A DNA stretch of 22,025 bases, taken from the NCBI GenBank assembly GCA_050942625.1, contig JBMNNS010000023.1:1-22025 (forward strand). The letters run 5' to 3'. A model generated the notes under the pieces. That model was not told the origin of the DNA, ran no database searches, and worked only from the letters and a program-made list of their open reading frames with translations. The translations under genes were made by a program, and so were the position numbers. Source of the DNA: JBMNNS01 sp050942625. GTDB lineage: Bacteria; Bacillota; Dethiobacteria; DTU022; UBA8154. This document shows, in pieces, positions 14,812 through 22,025 of the stretch (position 1 is its first letter; every line of letters begins with the position of its first letter).

Positions 14812-16257
14812 TTAAATTCTTGTAATAGCTTTTTGTAAAAAACGTTCTAATTTTTTCTGGGTTTTTGAAAAAGGATTGTAGGAATAACCACCCATTTCCT
14901 TTCTATTGCGCCGAAAACGCCCGTTCAAACTTAAATGAGTATAGGCCCATAAACCTTCCAGTCCGGTTTCCCGCTCAATCATTGTTTCTATAATGATGGT
15001 GGCCAGCTTACGACCGTCATGTCTGACTAGGGGGGCCTGTTGGAGTAAATGGGCTTTGATAACCATGATTCCAAGTTGTGAGAGGGCCTCCATATCCACC
15101 TTTACAGGAACGGAGCCTTCCATTTGATATTTTTTAGCTAATTCCATGGAAAGGTGGGTATTGGTATTTACAATAATGCAATCAACCATGTCCCCGCAAC
15201 CATGCCGTTCAAGGGCTCTAAGGTGTTGTGAAGCACTGTATCCGCTGGTTTCCCCTGCCTGAGTCATAATATTACATACATAAAAACAAAATGCCCCTGA
15301 TTCTTTAATTGCTTCCTTAACACCAGGGACTAAAAGATTTGGCAATACACTAGTGTAAAGGCTCCCTGGGCCAAGGACGATAGCATCGGCCTTTTTGATT
15401 TCAGCTATTACCTCCGGAAGGGGTTTACAGTCAGAAGGCAAAAGGGAGAGTTTCTTTATAGACCTGTTTTTTTTAATAATATTCGTTTCCCCCACGGCCT
15501 TGGAACCATCGGAAAATTCGGCCTCCAGGACAACATGCTGCAACGTAACAGGCAGCACCTTTCCTTTTATGGCGAGGACGTTGCTAATTTCCTGGATAGC
15601 ATGTTCAAAACCCACCATTTCTGTTAGTGCCGCAATGAAAAGATTTCCGAAATTATGGCCCTCCAAACTTTTGCTTCCCTGGAAACGATGTTGAAAAAGT
15701 CTTTCAAGAAGGGGCTCTGTGTCTGCCAACGAGAGCAAACAATTGCGTAAGTCACCAGGCGGGAGCATGCCCATCTCACTCCTGAGACGCCCTGAACTAC
15801 CCCCGTCGTCGGTAACCGTCACAATAGCAGTAATGTTTGAAGTATATTCCTTTAGGCCCCTTAACAAAATAGATAACCCCGTACCACCTCCCAAAGCCAC
15901 TATTCTAGGTCCTTTTTCCAGGTAACGCTTCAGATACAGTTCCTTAACAAGGTGCTTCCCGCGATGTGGGAGCAAAACACCTGCAATCGCATTACTTGTT
16001 TGCTGTAGTCCCCAAAGCAAAAGGCTGAAACCTAATAATATAATTGTAATGTTCCCTAAAATTGAAGGGGAAAATTTCCTCAGGGATGCCAAAAAAAGTA
16101 TTTCATATTCCTCTACAACGGAACACCAGATCGAAAACAGTCCCAAACTTAAAATAATCAATCCCACCATAGTTACCAGAAGCCAACGCTTAATACCAAG
16201 GCCTGGGTAAAACCATTTAAACACTTCCTGCATCCTTTCCAGCCGGGTATTTTGCAT
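14812..16257 (-). CDS. yvcK: YvcK/GlmR-type regulatory protein with membrane-anchored N-terminus
   Basis: YvcK (GlmR) binds UDP-sugars and helps balance carbon flow into cell-wall synthesis, especially on gluconeogenic carbon sources. The C-terminal part (about 117-450) is the CofD-like fold: VALGGGTGLSILLRGLK at 120-136, TDDGGSSGRLRSEMGMLPPG, DLRNCLLSLAD, GHNFGNLFIAAL and DAIVLGPGSLYTSVLPNL. Bacillus YvcK is about 317 residues; this product is 481 because about 115 residues with two hydrophobic segments (about 25-47 and 68-84) precede the domain. Similar extensions are, as far as I recall, known in other Clostridia and some other phyla. The start ATG at 16257 has AAGGTGA 6 nt upstream and is 11 nt after rapZ, so the long form is well supported. 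Confidence 0.94.
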   Translation of the reverse strand: MQNTRLERMQEVFKWFYPGLGIKRWLLVTMVGLIILSLGLFSIWCSVVEEYEILFLASLRKFSPSILGNITIILLGFSLLLWGLQQTSNAIAGVLLPHRGKHLVKELYLKRYLEKGPRIVALGGGTGLSILLRGLKEYTSNITAIVTVTDDGGSSGRLRSEMGMLPPGDLRNCLLSLADTEPLLERLFQHRFQGSKSLEGHNFGNLFIAALTEMVGFEHAIQEISNVLAIKGKVLPVTLQHVVLEAEFSDGSKAVGETNIIKKNRSIKKLSLLPSDCKPLPEVIAEIKKADAIVLGPGSLYTSVLPNLLVPGVKEAIKESGAFCFYVCNIMTQAGETSGYSASQHLRALERHGCGDMVDCIIVNTNTHLSMELAKKYQMEGSVPVKVDMEALSQLGIMVIKAHLLQQAPLVRHDGRKLATIIIETMIERETGLEGLWAYTHLSLNGRFRRNRKEMGGYSYNPFSKTQKKLERFLQKAITRI

Positions 16258-16268
16258 AAAACATCACC

Positions 16269-17135
16269 TTAAACCTTATTTATATCACGGTGTTCTATTT
16301 TGACCCGATTGTTTTGAGCAGTAAGTAGACTGGCTAATTCTATAGTCAGGGCAACAGAGCGATGTTTACCACCTGTACAACCAATTGCAATAACCAAATG
16401 TGGTTTCCCTTCTTTAATATAACAAGGTATTAAAAATTCGATAATGTCTTGCATTTTTTGAAAAAAACGGTGTGTTATAGGCCATTTCCAGATATAGTCC
16501 TGAACCTCCTTGCTGTTTCCCTTACGGTGACGTAAAGAATCAACGTAGAAAGGATTGGGCAAAAAACGAACGTCAAAGACTAAGTCAGCATCAAGAGGAA
16601 GGCCGTACTTATAGCCAAAGGAGATCACTGTTATCAACATATTCTTTTCCCATTTATCCGGTTCATAAAGGCGGTAAATTTTTTCCTTCAGATCAGCCAA
16701 AGCCAGGCCGGAGGTATCTATAATTAAATCTGCTTTTCCCCTCATATCTTCCAGGAGCTTTTTTTCTTCTTTTATTGCCTCTATAATAGTACCCTTTTCC
16801 AAGAGGGGATGGCGGCGTCTTGTTTCCTTAAAGCGCCGCACCAGGACCTCCTCAGTAGCCTCCAAAAAAAGGATTTCATAATCAAAACCCATCCCCTCAA
16901 GTATGTCCAGTGCATCAAACAAACCGCCAAACAATTCCCCGCCCCTGATATCACATACCAGTGCTACCCGGTTAATTTTGCCCTCAGATTGAATACAAAG
17001 TTCGGCAAATTTGGGTATTAATGCTGGTGGCAAATTGTCGATGGCAAAAAAACCAAGATCCTCAAAACATTTCAGTGTCCCGCTTTTACCTGCCCCAGAA
17101 AAACCTGTAATCAACACAAACCTAATCTTAGACAC
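16269..17135 (-). CDS. rapZ: RapZ/YvcJ-type nucleotide-binding protein
   Basis: The family has an N-terminal P-loop domain and a C-terminal phosphatase-like domain. In E. coli RapZ binds small RNAs that control glmS; in Bacillus YvcJ hydrolyses GTP. The Walker A motif GFSGAGKS is at about 9-16, AIDNLPP follows, then the C-terminal RFLPNPFY and CTGGKHRSV motifs. The frame is open further upstream to 17336, but that extension (YILATGLNLCSPGG...) is unrelated to the family and overlaps the end of thiL, so I place the start at GTG 17135 (288 residues; SKIRFVLITGFSGAG). A GTG at 17141 would add two residues. The ribosome site is weak (GATGGTG). It opens the rapZ-yvcK-whiA unit, 112 nt after thiL. 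Confidence 0.94.
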   Translation of the reverse strand: MSKIRFVLITGFSGAGKSGTLKCFEDLGFFAIDNLPPALIPKFAELCIQSEGKINRVALVCDIRGGELFGGLFDALDILEGMGFDYEILFLEATEEVLVRRFKETRRRHPLLEKGTIIEAIKEEKKLLEDMRGKADLIIDTSGLALADLKEKIYRLYEPDKWEKNMLITVISFGYKYGLPLDADLVFDVRFLPNPFYVDSLRHRKGNSKEVQDYIWKWPITHRFFQKMQDIIEFLIPCYIKEGKPHLVIAIGCTGGKHRSVALTIELASLLTAQNNRVKIEHRDINKV

Positions 17136-17247
17136 TAACACACCATCTTTCCCGGTTGACAATAAAGACTGGGTAACCGCAATTTTTAGTATTAACCAAA
17201 CAAAAAACCTAACAGAAGAAAACATTGGATAGTAGTTTGGAGACAGA

Positions 17248-18324
17248 CTAACACAACCCCTGTGTGGGTAAATGAGGACAAAAATGATTGTACCCCCTGG
17301 GGAGCAAAGGTTCAACCCTGTCGCCAGAATATACAATTTTTAGGCCTTCAGAAGCTGGAAAGATCCTTCCAATAAAATGGAGCGGGGTACCGGTAGCCTT
17401 CATTATACTACGGGCAAGCCTTCTGGCCTTTAAAGGCGAACCTTTGCCACCAGATATCGTGATCACCAATTCATAGTCCTCCCCGCCATAGAGAGCCCAG
17501 TGGAGGGGATCAGTTTTTAGCTGCTGGGCCAAATAAGCAGTGGGCTTGTCAATGGGGATACGCTCAGCCCAAATATGCGCCCCACAACCACTGGCAAGGG
17601 CAATTTCATGCAGTTCCGAGGCTAGCCCATCACTAATATCATTAACAGCGCCCACAATTCCGCTTTTTACTAAAATAGAGGCCTCTTTTACACGGGGTGT
17701 AGGGGTCAAATGAGCCTTTAACAAGGAATCCTTCATTCCAGGATCAATATGCTCAATTTTTTTCTGCAGGCAGAGCAACCCTGCAGCCGAAGCCCCCAGG
17801 CTACCTGTCACAAGGATAATATCACCTTCCCTTGCCCCAGAACGGTAAACAACTTCTGCCCTGTGAGCTTCGCCTAAAATGCAAATATCCAGCACAAGAC
17901 CTTCCGGTGAAGAACATGTATCCCCACCCACAATAATAATACCATATTTTTTTGCCAATTCGGCAATCCCGGCATAAATGTTTTCCAAAAAACCGATCTC
18001 CAAGTCCGGCCTGATTCCAAGTGTAACAAGGGCCCACCTTGGATTGCCACACATGGCCGCGATATCACTTAGACTAACTGCAAGGGCCTTCCAACCCAAT
18101 TGTCTTGGTGAAATATAGGATAGATCAAAATGGATCCCCTCAATAAGCATGTCAGAGGTAGCCAGGAGCCTTGTACCAGGGGTTGGCTGCAAAACAGCAG
18201 CATCATCACCGATCCCCCTGATAACACCCTGGCCGGCACCCAGGCCAACAGAGCCCAATACCGCAGTCAACCGTTCTAAAAGTGCAAATTCACCAATATC
18301 CTGTACCAAGGTCCCTTTCTCCAT
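17248..18324 (-). CDS. thiL: Thiamine-monophosphate kinase
   Basis: ThiL phosphorylates thiamine monophosphate to the active cofactor thiamine diphosphate using ATP. The 358-residue product has IGEFALLERL at the N-terminus and the AIR-synthase-like motifs GIGDDAAVLQP, LATSDMLIEGIHFDLSYISP, GWKALAVSLSDIAAMCGNPR, VGGDTCSSP, VTGSLGASAAGLLCL, DISDGLASELHEIA and ALYGGEDYELV. All are in the expected order. ATG 18324 and GTG 18327 lie 9 and 6 nt behind a perfect AGGAGG; I use the ATG. The 169-nt leader has a short TTGTC-type repeat cluster but no TPP riboswitch. No other thiamine gene is nearby, so it appears as a stand-alone salvage or final-step gene between the PHP gene and rapZ. Confidence 0.95.
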   Translation of the reverse strand: MEKGTLVQDIGEFALLERLTAVLGSVGLGAGQGVIRGIGDDAAVLQPTPGTRLLATSDMLIEGIHFDLSYISPRQLGWKALAVSLSDIAAMCGNPRWALVTLGIRPDLEIGFLENIYAGIAELAKKYGIIIVGGDTCSSPEGLVLDICILGEAHRAEVVYRSGAREGDIILVTGSLGASAAGLLCLQKKIEHIDPGMKDSLLKAHLTPTPRVKEASILVKSGIVGAVNDISDGLASELHEIALASGCGAHIWAERIPIDKPTAYLAQQLKTDPLHWALYGGEDYELVITISGGKGSPLKARRLARSIMKATGTPLHFIGRIFPASEGLKIVYSGDRVEPLLPRGYNHFCPHLPTQGLC

Positions 18325-18357
18325 CACGGCCTGCCTCCTGTTACTTGAATCCCAGAT

Positions 18358-18393
18358 TTGTCTCTTGTCTCTTATGTATCTTGTCCTTGTCTT
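18358..18393 (-). repeat. Cluster of short GACAA direct repeats upstream of thiL
   Basis: On the plus strand TTGTCTC occurs twice in tandem (18358-18371), then TTGTCC and TTGTCTT (18381-18393) after a 9-nt gap. On the thiL strand this is a purine-rich (A/G)GACAA repeat in the untranslated leader, about 35-70 nt before the ATG. The rest of the 18325-18493 gap is AT-rich and shows no gene. It may be a binding site for a protein on DNA or mRNA, or simple low-complexity sequence. Confidence 0.45.
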
Positions 18394-18493
18394 TTATTCT
18401 ATATATTTTTTCCTGCTAAAAAATATTACAAAAATATTTAAAACTATCCAGAACACAACATAAACCTGTCATTGCAGCGGTTCTTAAAAATTA

Positions 18494-19228
18494 TTAATTT
18501 TGAAAACGTTTTTTTCCCCTGGCCTTTAGGAAGTCTTTAACACGTCCCCAGTCAGTATTTATAATTTGTTCGGAGGAAAGGCCAGCATCCAGGGCCAATT
18601 TTAGAGCCCGCTCGTGGTTACCAACATCCTTAGCTATGTGTGCATCGCTATTTAAAGCTACAAGGCCATCATAACGTTGAACCAGGCGTGCAATATCAAG
18701 ACACCTTGTTTTACTGCCACGCCTGATGATGAAGGAACTGTTGTTTATTTCCAGCAACTTGCCTTCTTTTTGGGCAGCCTGGACAACAGCTTCCTCATCA
18801 ATGGAAAAATCAGGATTACCAGGATGCACAATGCCATCGACATAGGGGTTTTTAAGGGCATTCAATAAAGCCTCCGTATTTAGATCACGGCTGGCAGGCT
18901 GCAGGCAGGGAACATGGAGTCCTGCCCACACGATGTCCAACATTTCAAGGTAATAATCAGGCAGATCAAGGGTGCCGTCCCTGTCAATAATGTTTGCCTC
19001 TACGCCCTTTAAAATTTCTACATTTTTTTCCCTCTCCGGGATAACAAAAAGATTGCCGAAATAGTAGCGGTAAGGCCCTCCAGGCATGGATGGCCCGTGA
19101 TCTGTCAAGGCCAGAGCCTCTAATCCCCTTTGTGAGGCTGCTTCTATGACTTCTGCAACCGTACTATAAGCATGACCACTTGCAATTGTATGAACATGTA
19201 AATCAGCAACAAGTTTTATATCTAGCAA
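18494..19228 (-). CDS. PHP-domain phosphoesterase (YcdX-like)
   Basis: PHP proteins are trinuclear-metal phosphoesterases. The 244-residue product has all metal-ligand motifs: DLHVHT (9-14, H11 and H13), a His at about 19, ALTDHGPS, GVEANIID (Glu), WAGLHVPC, GIVHPGNPDF and ALNSDAHIAKD. The length and single-domain form match the YcdX branch of putative phosphatases, not histidinol phosphatase or the DNA polymerase PHP domain. The substrate cannot be read from sequence. The start is a TTG at 19228 with GGAGG 11 nt upstream; the family begins at this point. It follows the HAD gene by 31 nt, so the two phosphatases are probably cotranscribed. Confidence 0.92.
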   Translation of the reverse strand: MLDIKLVADLHVHTIASGHAYSTVAEVIEAASQRGLEALALTDHGPSMPGGPYRYYFGNLFVIPEREKNVEILKGVEANIIDRDGTLDLPDYYLEMLDIVWAGLHVPCLQPASRDLNTEALLNALKNPYVDGIVHPGNPDFSIDEEAVVQAAQKEGKLLEINNSSFIIRRGSKTRCLDIARLVQRYDGLVALNSDAHIAKDVGNHERALKLALDAGLSSEQIINTDWGRVKDFLKARGKKRFQN

Positions 19229-19259
19229 AATAAGACCCGCCTCCGTTGATATTTTTCTC

Positions 19260-20060
19260 TTAAAGAAAATATTCTTCTAGAAAGGCCGCTACACCATCCT
19301 CAGTATTTAAGCCGGTAATTACATCAGCGGCTTTTTTAACCTCTTCCGGCGCATTGCCAACCGCTACCCCAAGCCCCGCAAATTCCAGCATGTCTATATC
19401 ATTATAACTGTCACCAATAGCAATTATTTGTTCCGGCAAAATATTTTCTTTTTTGGCTAAAAAATTTAAGGCCTGACCTTTTGTAGCATCCCGATGGGTT
19501 ATTTCTAAAAAATAAGGACGTGATTGCAAAATAGAAAGTTCGGGGTAAATACTCCGAAGTAAAGATTCTATCTCACTAAGGTATCCCTCTTTGTTTATGA
19601 AGGTAATTTTGGTAGGCTCTTGTTGTCTATTAAAAAGAAAAACGGATAAATCCCCCACCGGGTTAACAGGAATAGAGGCAATACTTTGATAGTAATGGGA
19701 TTCAGTGCTTTCTTCTTCAATAAAAAGTCTATCATCAAGATAGAGATTTAAATGCAATTTGTTTTTCTCTCCAAAACGAATTATGCCTGCAGCCATTTCA
19801 TAGGGGATAGTACAATGCCTGAGTATCTCCTCATTGCCTGCATTTTTGATCAAGGCACCATGGTAAGTGATCAAAGGTAGATCTACCCCTAACTGCCTGG
19901 CATAAGGAAGGGCTGAACAAAACATGCGGCCTGTTGCTATAACAGGCAAGATCCCTTTCTTAGCAACCTTCTGGATAGCTTCAATATTTCGTGCCGATAT
20001 TATAAATTCATCATTTAGAAGGGTGTCATCGAGATCAAGGGCAAGAAGTTTATATTTCAT
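19260..20060 (-). CDS. Cof-type HAD-superfamily sugar-phosphate phosphatase
   Basis: The 266-residue product has the HAD motifs: ALDLDDTLLN with nucleophile D9 and acid D11, a Thr/Ser motif II (VIATGRM), a conserved Lys in the KITFINKEG to DATKGQALNFL region, and GDSYNDIDMLEFAGLGVAVG with the metal-binding acids. The C2B-type cap inserted after VIATGRM places it in the Cof/YkrA-like subfamily, which removes phosphate from sugar phosphates, FMN or other metabolites; the true substrate is unknown. The ATG at 20060 has AAAAGGTGA about 6 nt upstream and a near-consensus promoter further up. It starts the leftward HAD-PHP series. Confidence 0.93.
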   Translation of the reverse strand: MKYKLLALDLDDTLLNDEFIISARNIEAIQKVAKKGILPVIATGRMFCSALPYARQLGVDLPLITYHGALIKNAGNEEILRHCTIPYEMAAGIIRFGEKNKLHLNLYLDDRLFIEEESTESHYYQSIASIPVNPVGDLSVFLFNRQQEPTKITFINKEGYLSEIESLLRSIYPELSILQSRPYFLEITHRDATKGQALNFLAKKENILPEQIIAIGDSYNDIDMLEFAGLGVAVGNAPEEVKKAADVITGLNTEDGVAAFLEEYFL

Positions 20061-20107
20061 AAATATTCACCTTTTCGCACAAAATAAAATTAATAGTCAT
20101 ATAAACA

Positions 20108-20136
20108 ATACTAACGGGGAAGGAAAATCCTGTCAA
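20108..20136 (-). promoter_or_regulatory. Near-consensus sigma-A promoter for the HAD-PHP genes
   Basis: A perfect -35 box TTGACA (20136-20131) is 17 bp from TAGTAT (20113-20108; four of six to consensus). The start point would be near 20101, about 40 nt before the HAD ATG. It overlaps the leader of the divergent plus-strand gene at 20159, so the two could influence each other. Confidence 0.6.
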
Positions 20137-20158
20137 CAAGTTTAACGGAGGTTATCAA

Positions 20159-21058
20159 ATGGAAATTTTGGTAAAAAGGGAAATTGAAATATCAGAACCT
20201 GTACAATGGGCAATTGATTTTTTAGAAAATATGATTGATTTCTACACTGAAGATGATGTGGAAGATCAGTACTGGGAAAAGCTGCTCAGGGAAAAGAAAA
20301 GGGAACTATTGGAAGATTTTTATGCCCTTGCACCCCAGTTATTATTTTCACATCATGGTCTCTGCTACTGCGAAGGATTAGAAGGGGGAAGGATGCTCGT
20401 CATGAGAATTTTAATGGATATTTTACCCCCCTGCTATGCCCCAGGTTACCACCATACAAAAGGTTTTCAGGGAATCACCTACCAACTAAAAACTTTTAGG
20501 GAGGTACTGGTTTATTTAAAGTCACTACACCTTAGTTATAAAGGCGATGAGGGACTCTGGAAAAATTCCTTTTTTTCAGCCGTAAAAATGCTGCTCAGCA
20601 GCAAATACTCCCCCTATCTTTTTCACCGGGGAGGACGGCCTGCTCTCATTGTAGCACCACCATACCGTGAAAATACAGCAGCCTGCTATCTTTATAACCC
20701 CCATGTCATTGTCCTCTACAGTTTTCCCGAAAAAAAGGTATCAAAAGGTATCTACCTTATTTTACATGAAATAGGGCATCTAATTTTCAAAAAATTTCTG
20801 GCCGGCAAACCCCTTCCCCAAACCTTCAGGATCCTCCTTGCCAATATGGATCCCGGGGACTACCCCGGACTACTTTGCCCTTCCTCCCAGGGTATTGAAG
20901 AACTCTTTGCCAACCTCTTCGCTATGGCCATTATGCATGAAAGCAAAGAAGGAAAAGAGCTCTTCCACCACTATTACGGTAAAATGGGAAGAATAATTCC
21001 TTTATTACAAAAATCCTTTCATCCCAGCTCTATTTTTCAAACCGCCGTAATGCTGTAA
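20159..21058 (+). CDS. Uncharacterised HEIGH-motif metallopeptidase-like protein
   Basis: This is the only intact plus-strand gene. The ATG at 20159 has a good ACGGAGG site 7-8 nt upstream. The 299-residue product has no signal peptide. Residues 197-210 read GIYLILHEIGHLIF, a zinc-binding HExxH motif on a hydrophobic helix, and about 40 residues later GIEELFANLFAMAI (245-258) offers a downstream Glu as third ligand followed by an N/FA pattern. This HExxH...E-x-x-A-N-x-F-A layout resembles ImmA/IrrE-type metallopeptidases. Residues 1-150 (acidic and helical, then CYCEGLEGGRMLV and many His/Tyr/Cys) match no family I recognise. No helix-turn-helix is visible, and no XRE repressor, the usual target of ImmA/IrrE proteins, is encoded nearby. 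It is divergent from the HAD gene and its 3' end overlaps the convergent methyltransferase gene by 54 nt. I am sure it is a gene, not of its function. Confidence 0.85.
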   Translation: MEILVKREIEISEPVQWAIDFLENMIDFYTEDDVEDQYWEKLLREKKRELLEDFYALAPQLLFSHHGLCYCEGLEGGRMLVMRILMDILPPCYAPGYHHTKGFQGITYQLKTFREVLVYLKSLHLSYKGDEGLWKNSFFSAVKMLLSSKYSPYLFHRGGRPALIVAPPYRENTAACYLYNPHVIVLYSFPEKKVSKGIYLILHEIGHLIFKKFLAGKPLPQTFRILLANMDPGDYPGLLCPSSQGIEELFANLFAMAIMHESKEGKELFHHYYGKMGRIIPLLQKSFHPSSIFQTAVML

Positions 21059-21709
21059 AAGATGAAGGGCAATTTTATAGCTGGGGAGAAGTGTATCTTC
21101 CAGCTCAACATTCGTAAAAAATACCTCCTGAGCAAAAAGACTGCTATTATACCAGCCCTCGATAAAACGGTATGTAACTTTCCGTTCAGGATGGGCAATT
21201 ATGATCCTGCCACCAGGTTTTAAATTATTGTAAAAAATTTTTCCTAAAAAAGGGTTGAGCCTTGGATCATACAATATGTCTGAAGCAAGCAGGCAATCAT
21301 ACTGTTTGTTAGTGGAAAAAACACGCCAATCTTCTTGCAAGAGGGAAACATTAACCCCATTTTTGTGAGCATTTTCTTCTGCTAATTTTAAGGCAGTAGG
21401 GTTAAAATCCGAAAGTGTAACATTCGCCCCCTTAGCGGCACAAACCACCCCAGGCAAACCCATACCTGCCCCAAGTTCTAATACTTCCTCCCCTGGTTCA
21501 AAACGAAGATCCTGCCAGATATAGCGGGCCAGGCCATATGAGGCCGGCCAGATATCCGCCCAGCAAGGAACCTGATCCTCGTCTGCCACATCCAGAATCA
21601 AATCCTCAATATTTTCAACAACCCAAAATATAAATTTTTTACCAGGCAAATCAACCACTACTTCCTTTTTAATAATCTTATCCAGTTCGGAAAGATTACT
21701 TGCCTCCAA
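21005..21709 (-). CDS. Class I SAM-dependent methyltransferase, METTL21-like (possible protein-lysine methyltransferase)
   Basis: The 234-residue product has the AdoMet-binding loop VLELGAGMGLPGVVCAAKGA (about 75-94), the second acidic strand VTLSDFNPTALKLAEENAHK, LLQEDWR and the post-II segment YDCLLASDILYDPR, followed by LKPGGRIIIAHPERK. The segment CWADIWPASYGLARYIWQDL before the loop and the xSDILYD motif resemble the Methyltransf_16/METTL21 and ETFB lysine methyltransferase group. The substrate is unknown; a small-molecule substrate is possible. The start is a TTG at 21709 with a perfect AAGGAGG 7 nt upstream. It is 32 nt after uvrC on the same strand. Its last 54 nt are antisense to the end of the HEIGH gene; both C-termini appear natural. 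Confidence 0.88.
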   Translation of the reverse strand: MEASNLSELDKIIKKEVVVDLPGKKFIFWVVENIEDLILDVADEDQVPCWADIWPASYGLARYIWQDLRFEPGEEVLELGAGMGLPGVVCAAKGANVTLSDFNPTALKLAEENAHKNGVNVSLLQEDWRVFSTNKQYDCLLASDILYDPRLNPFLGKIFYNNLKPGGRIIIAHPERKVTYRFIEGWYNSSLFAQEVFFTNVELEDTLLPSYKIALHLLQHYGGLKNRAGMKGFL

Positions 21710-21741
21710 TTATATACCTCCTTTTTTACTGGCCGAGCAAT

Positions 21742-22025
21742 TTACAACCCTGCTTCATCGTGAAATTCCTTGTACAGGTTTCGGGCACTAAGCTCGTTCA
21801 TACTGGGAACTGCTGTCAACTCTTCTAAGGAAGCCTTTCGCAACCGTTCCAGGCTACCAAAATGTTTAAGCAACGCCTTGGAACGGGTGGGTCCAATGCC
21901 TGGTACTTTCATCAGGATCGATGCCAGGCTATTTTTTACATTCAGGTCCCTGCTTAAAGAAAGGGCAAAACGATGGGCTTCATCACGAACCTGTTGAAGG
22001 ATTTTAAGCGCGGGATCAGTAGCCG
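21742..22025 (-). CDS. uvrC: UvrABC system protein C, C-terminal fragment (runs off the right edge)
   Basis: UvrC makes the two cuts beside DNA lesions in nucleotide excision repair. The last 94 codons are present, ending with TAA at 21744-21742. The segment ILQQVRDEAHRFALSLSR matches the end of the RNase H-like nuclease domain, where family members have RDEAHRFA. It is followed by the (HhH)2 DNA-binding tail: ILMKVPGIGPTRSKALLKHF, GSLERLRKASLEELTAVPSM, then the last residues YKEFHDEAGL. The usual YHR after HRFA is replaced by SLSR. The fragment is too short to judge the rest of the protein. Confidence 0.92.
   Translation of the reverse strand, partial: ATDPALKILQQVRDEAHRFALSLSRDLNVKNSLASILMKVPGIGPTRSKALLKHFGSLERLRKASLEELTAVPSMNELSARNLYKEFHDEAGL

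Noticed and set aside
17142..17336. 65-residue N-terminal extension of RapZ
   Set aside because: It does not resemble the family, overlaps thiL, and the conserved protein begins just after the GTG at 17135.
18325..18493. TPP riboswitch before thiL
   Set aside because: The leader has no CUGAGA and no ACCUGAUCUGG-like or other conserved thi-box segments; only AT-rich sequence and short repeats.
1..22025. CRISPR array, tRNA, rRNA or tmRNA gene
   Set aside because: No regularly spaced repeats and no tRNA/rRNA-like sequence were found; tmRNA, if next to smpB, would lie outside the left edge.

Overview
The window looks like chromosomal core sequence from an anaerobic, moderately low-GC Firmicute of the Clostridia / Peptococcaceae type. 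This rests on gene content and order: a gap-pgk-tpiA-gpmI-eno-secG-rnr-smpB run, the rapZ-yvcK-whiA trio next to rpoN (sigma-54), a membrane pyrophosphatase, and strong AGGAGG-type ribosome binding sites with frequent TTG/GTG starts. The species cannot be named from the sequence. Almost everything is on the minus strand, so transcription runs from high to low coordinates.

Right part (22025 down to about 17250): the 3' end of uvrC, a small SAM-dependent methyltransferase with an AdoMet loop like the METTL21 lysine methyltransferases, a convergent plus-strand gene for an uncharacterised HEIGH metallopeptidase-like protein, then a leftward series of a Cof-type HAD phosphatase, a PHP phosphoesterase and thiL (thiamine-monophosphate kinase). 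Middle part (17135 to 12285): rapZ, yvcK with a membrane-anchored N-terminus, whiA and rpoN, closed by a hairpin terminator.

Central metabolic part (11937 to about 3549): gap, pgk, tpiA, gpmI and eno give the complete triose-phosphate half of glycolysis/gluconeogenesis in pathway order with very tight spacing. secG (protein export) and hppA (ion-pumping pyrophosphatase, K+-dependent type) follow. The usual first gene of this operon in many Firmicutes, the repressor cggR, is absent. Instead the gap leader has a recognisable promoter with a palindrome over its -10 and a hairpin in the 5' UTR. The GAPDH itself carries three residue changes pointing to NADP(H) use, which would suit gluconeogenesis or dual use.

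Left part (3385 to 1): rnr (RNase R) and the first codons of smpB on the minus strand, normally close partners in RNA quality control. Between them lie two decayed plus-strand reading frames: a DNA amino-methyltransferase with a one-base frameshift and an internal deletion, and, coupled directly upstream, a multiply frameshifted remnant that could be its restriction partner. This dead restriction-modification-like cassette is the only clearly accessory DNA in the window. I found no intact mobile element, CRISPR array, tRNA or rRNA. The most interesting leads are the predicted NADP-type GAPDH with its cggR-less leader, the unassigned HEIGH protein, and the decayed R-M cassette between rnr and smpB.
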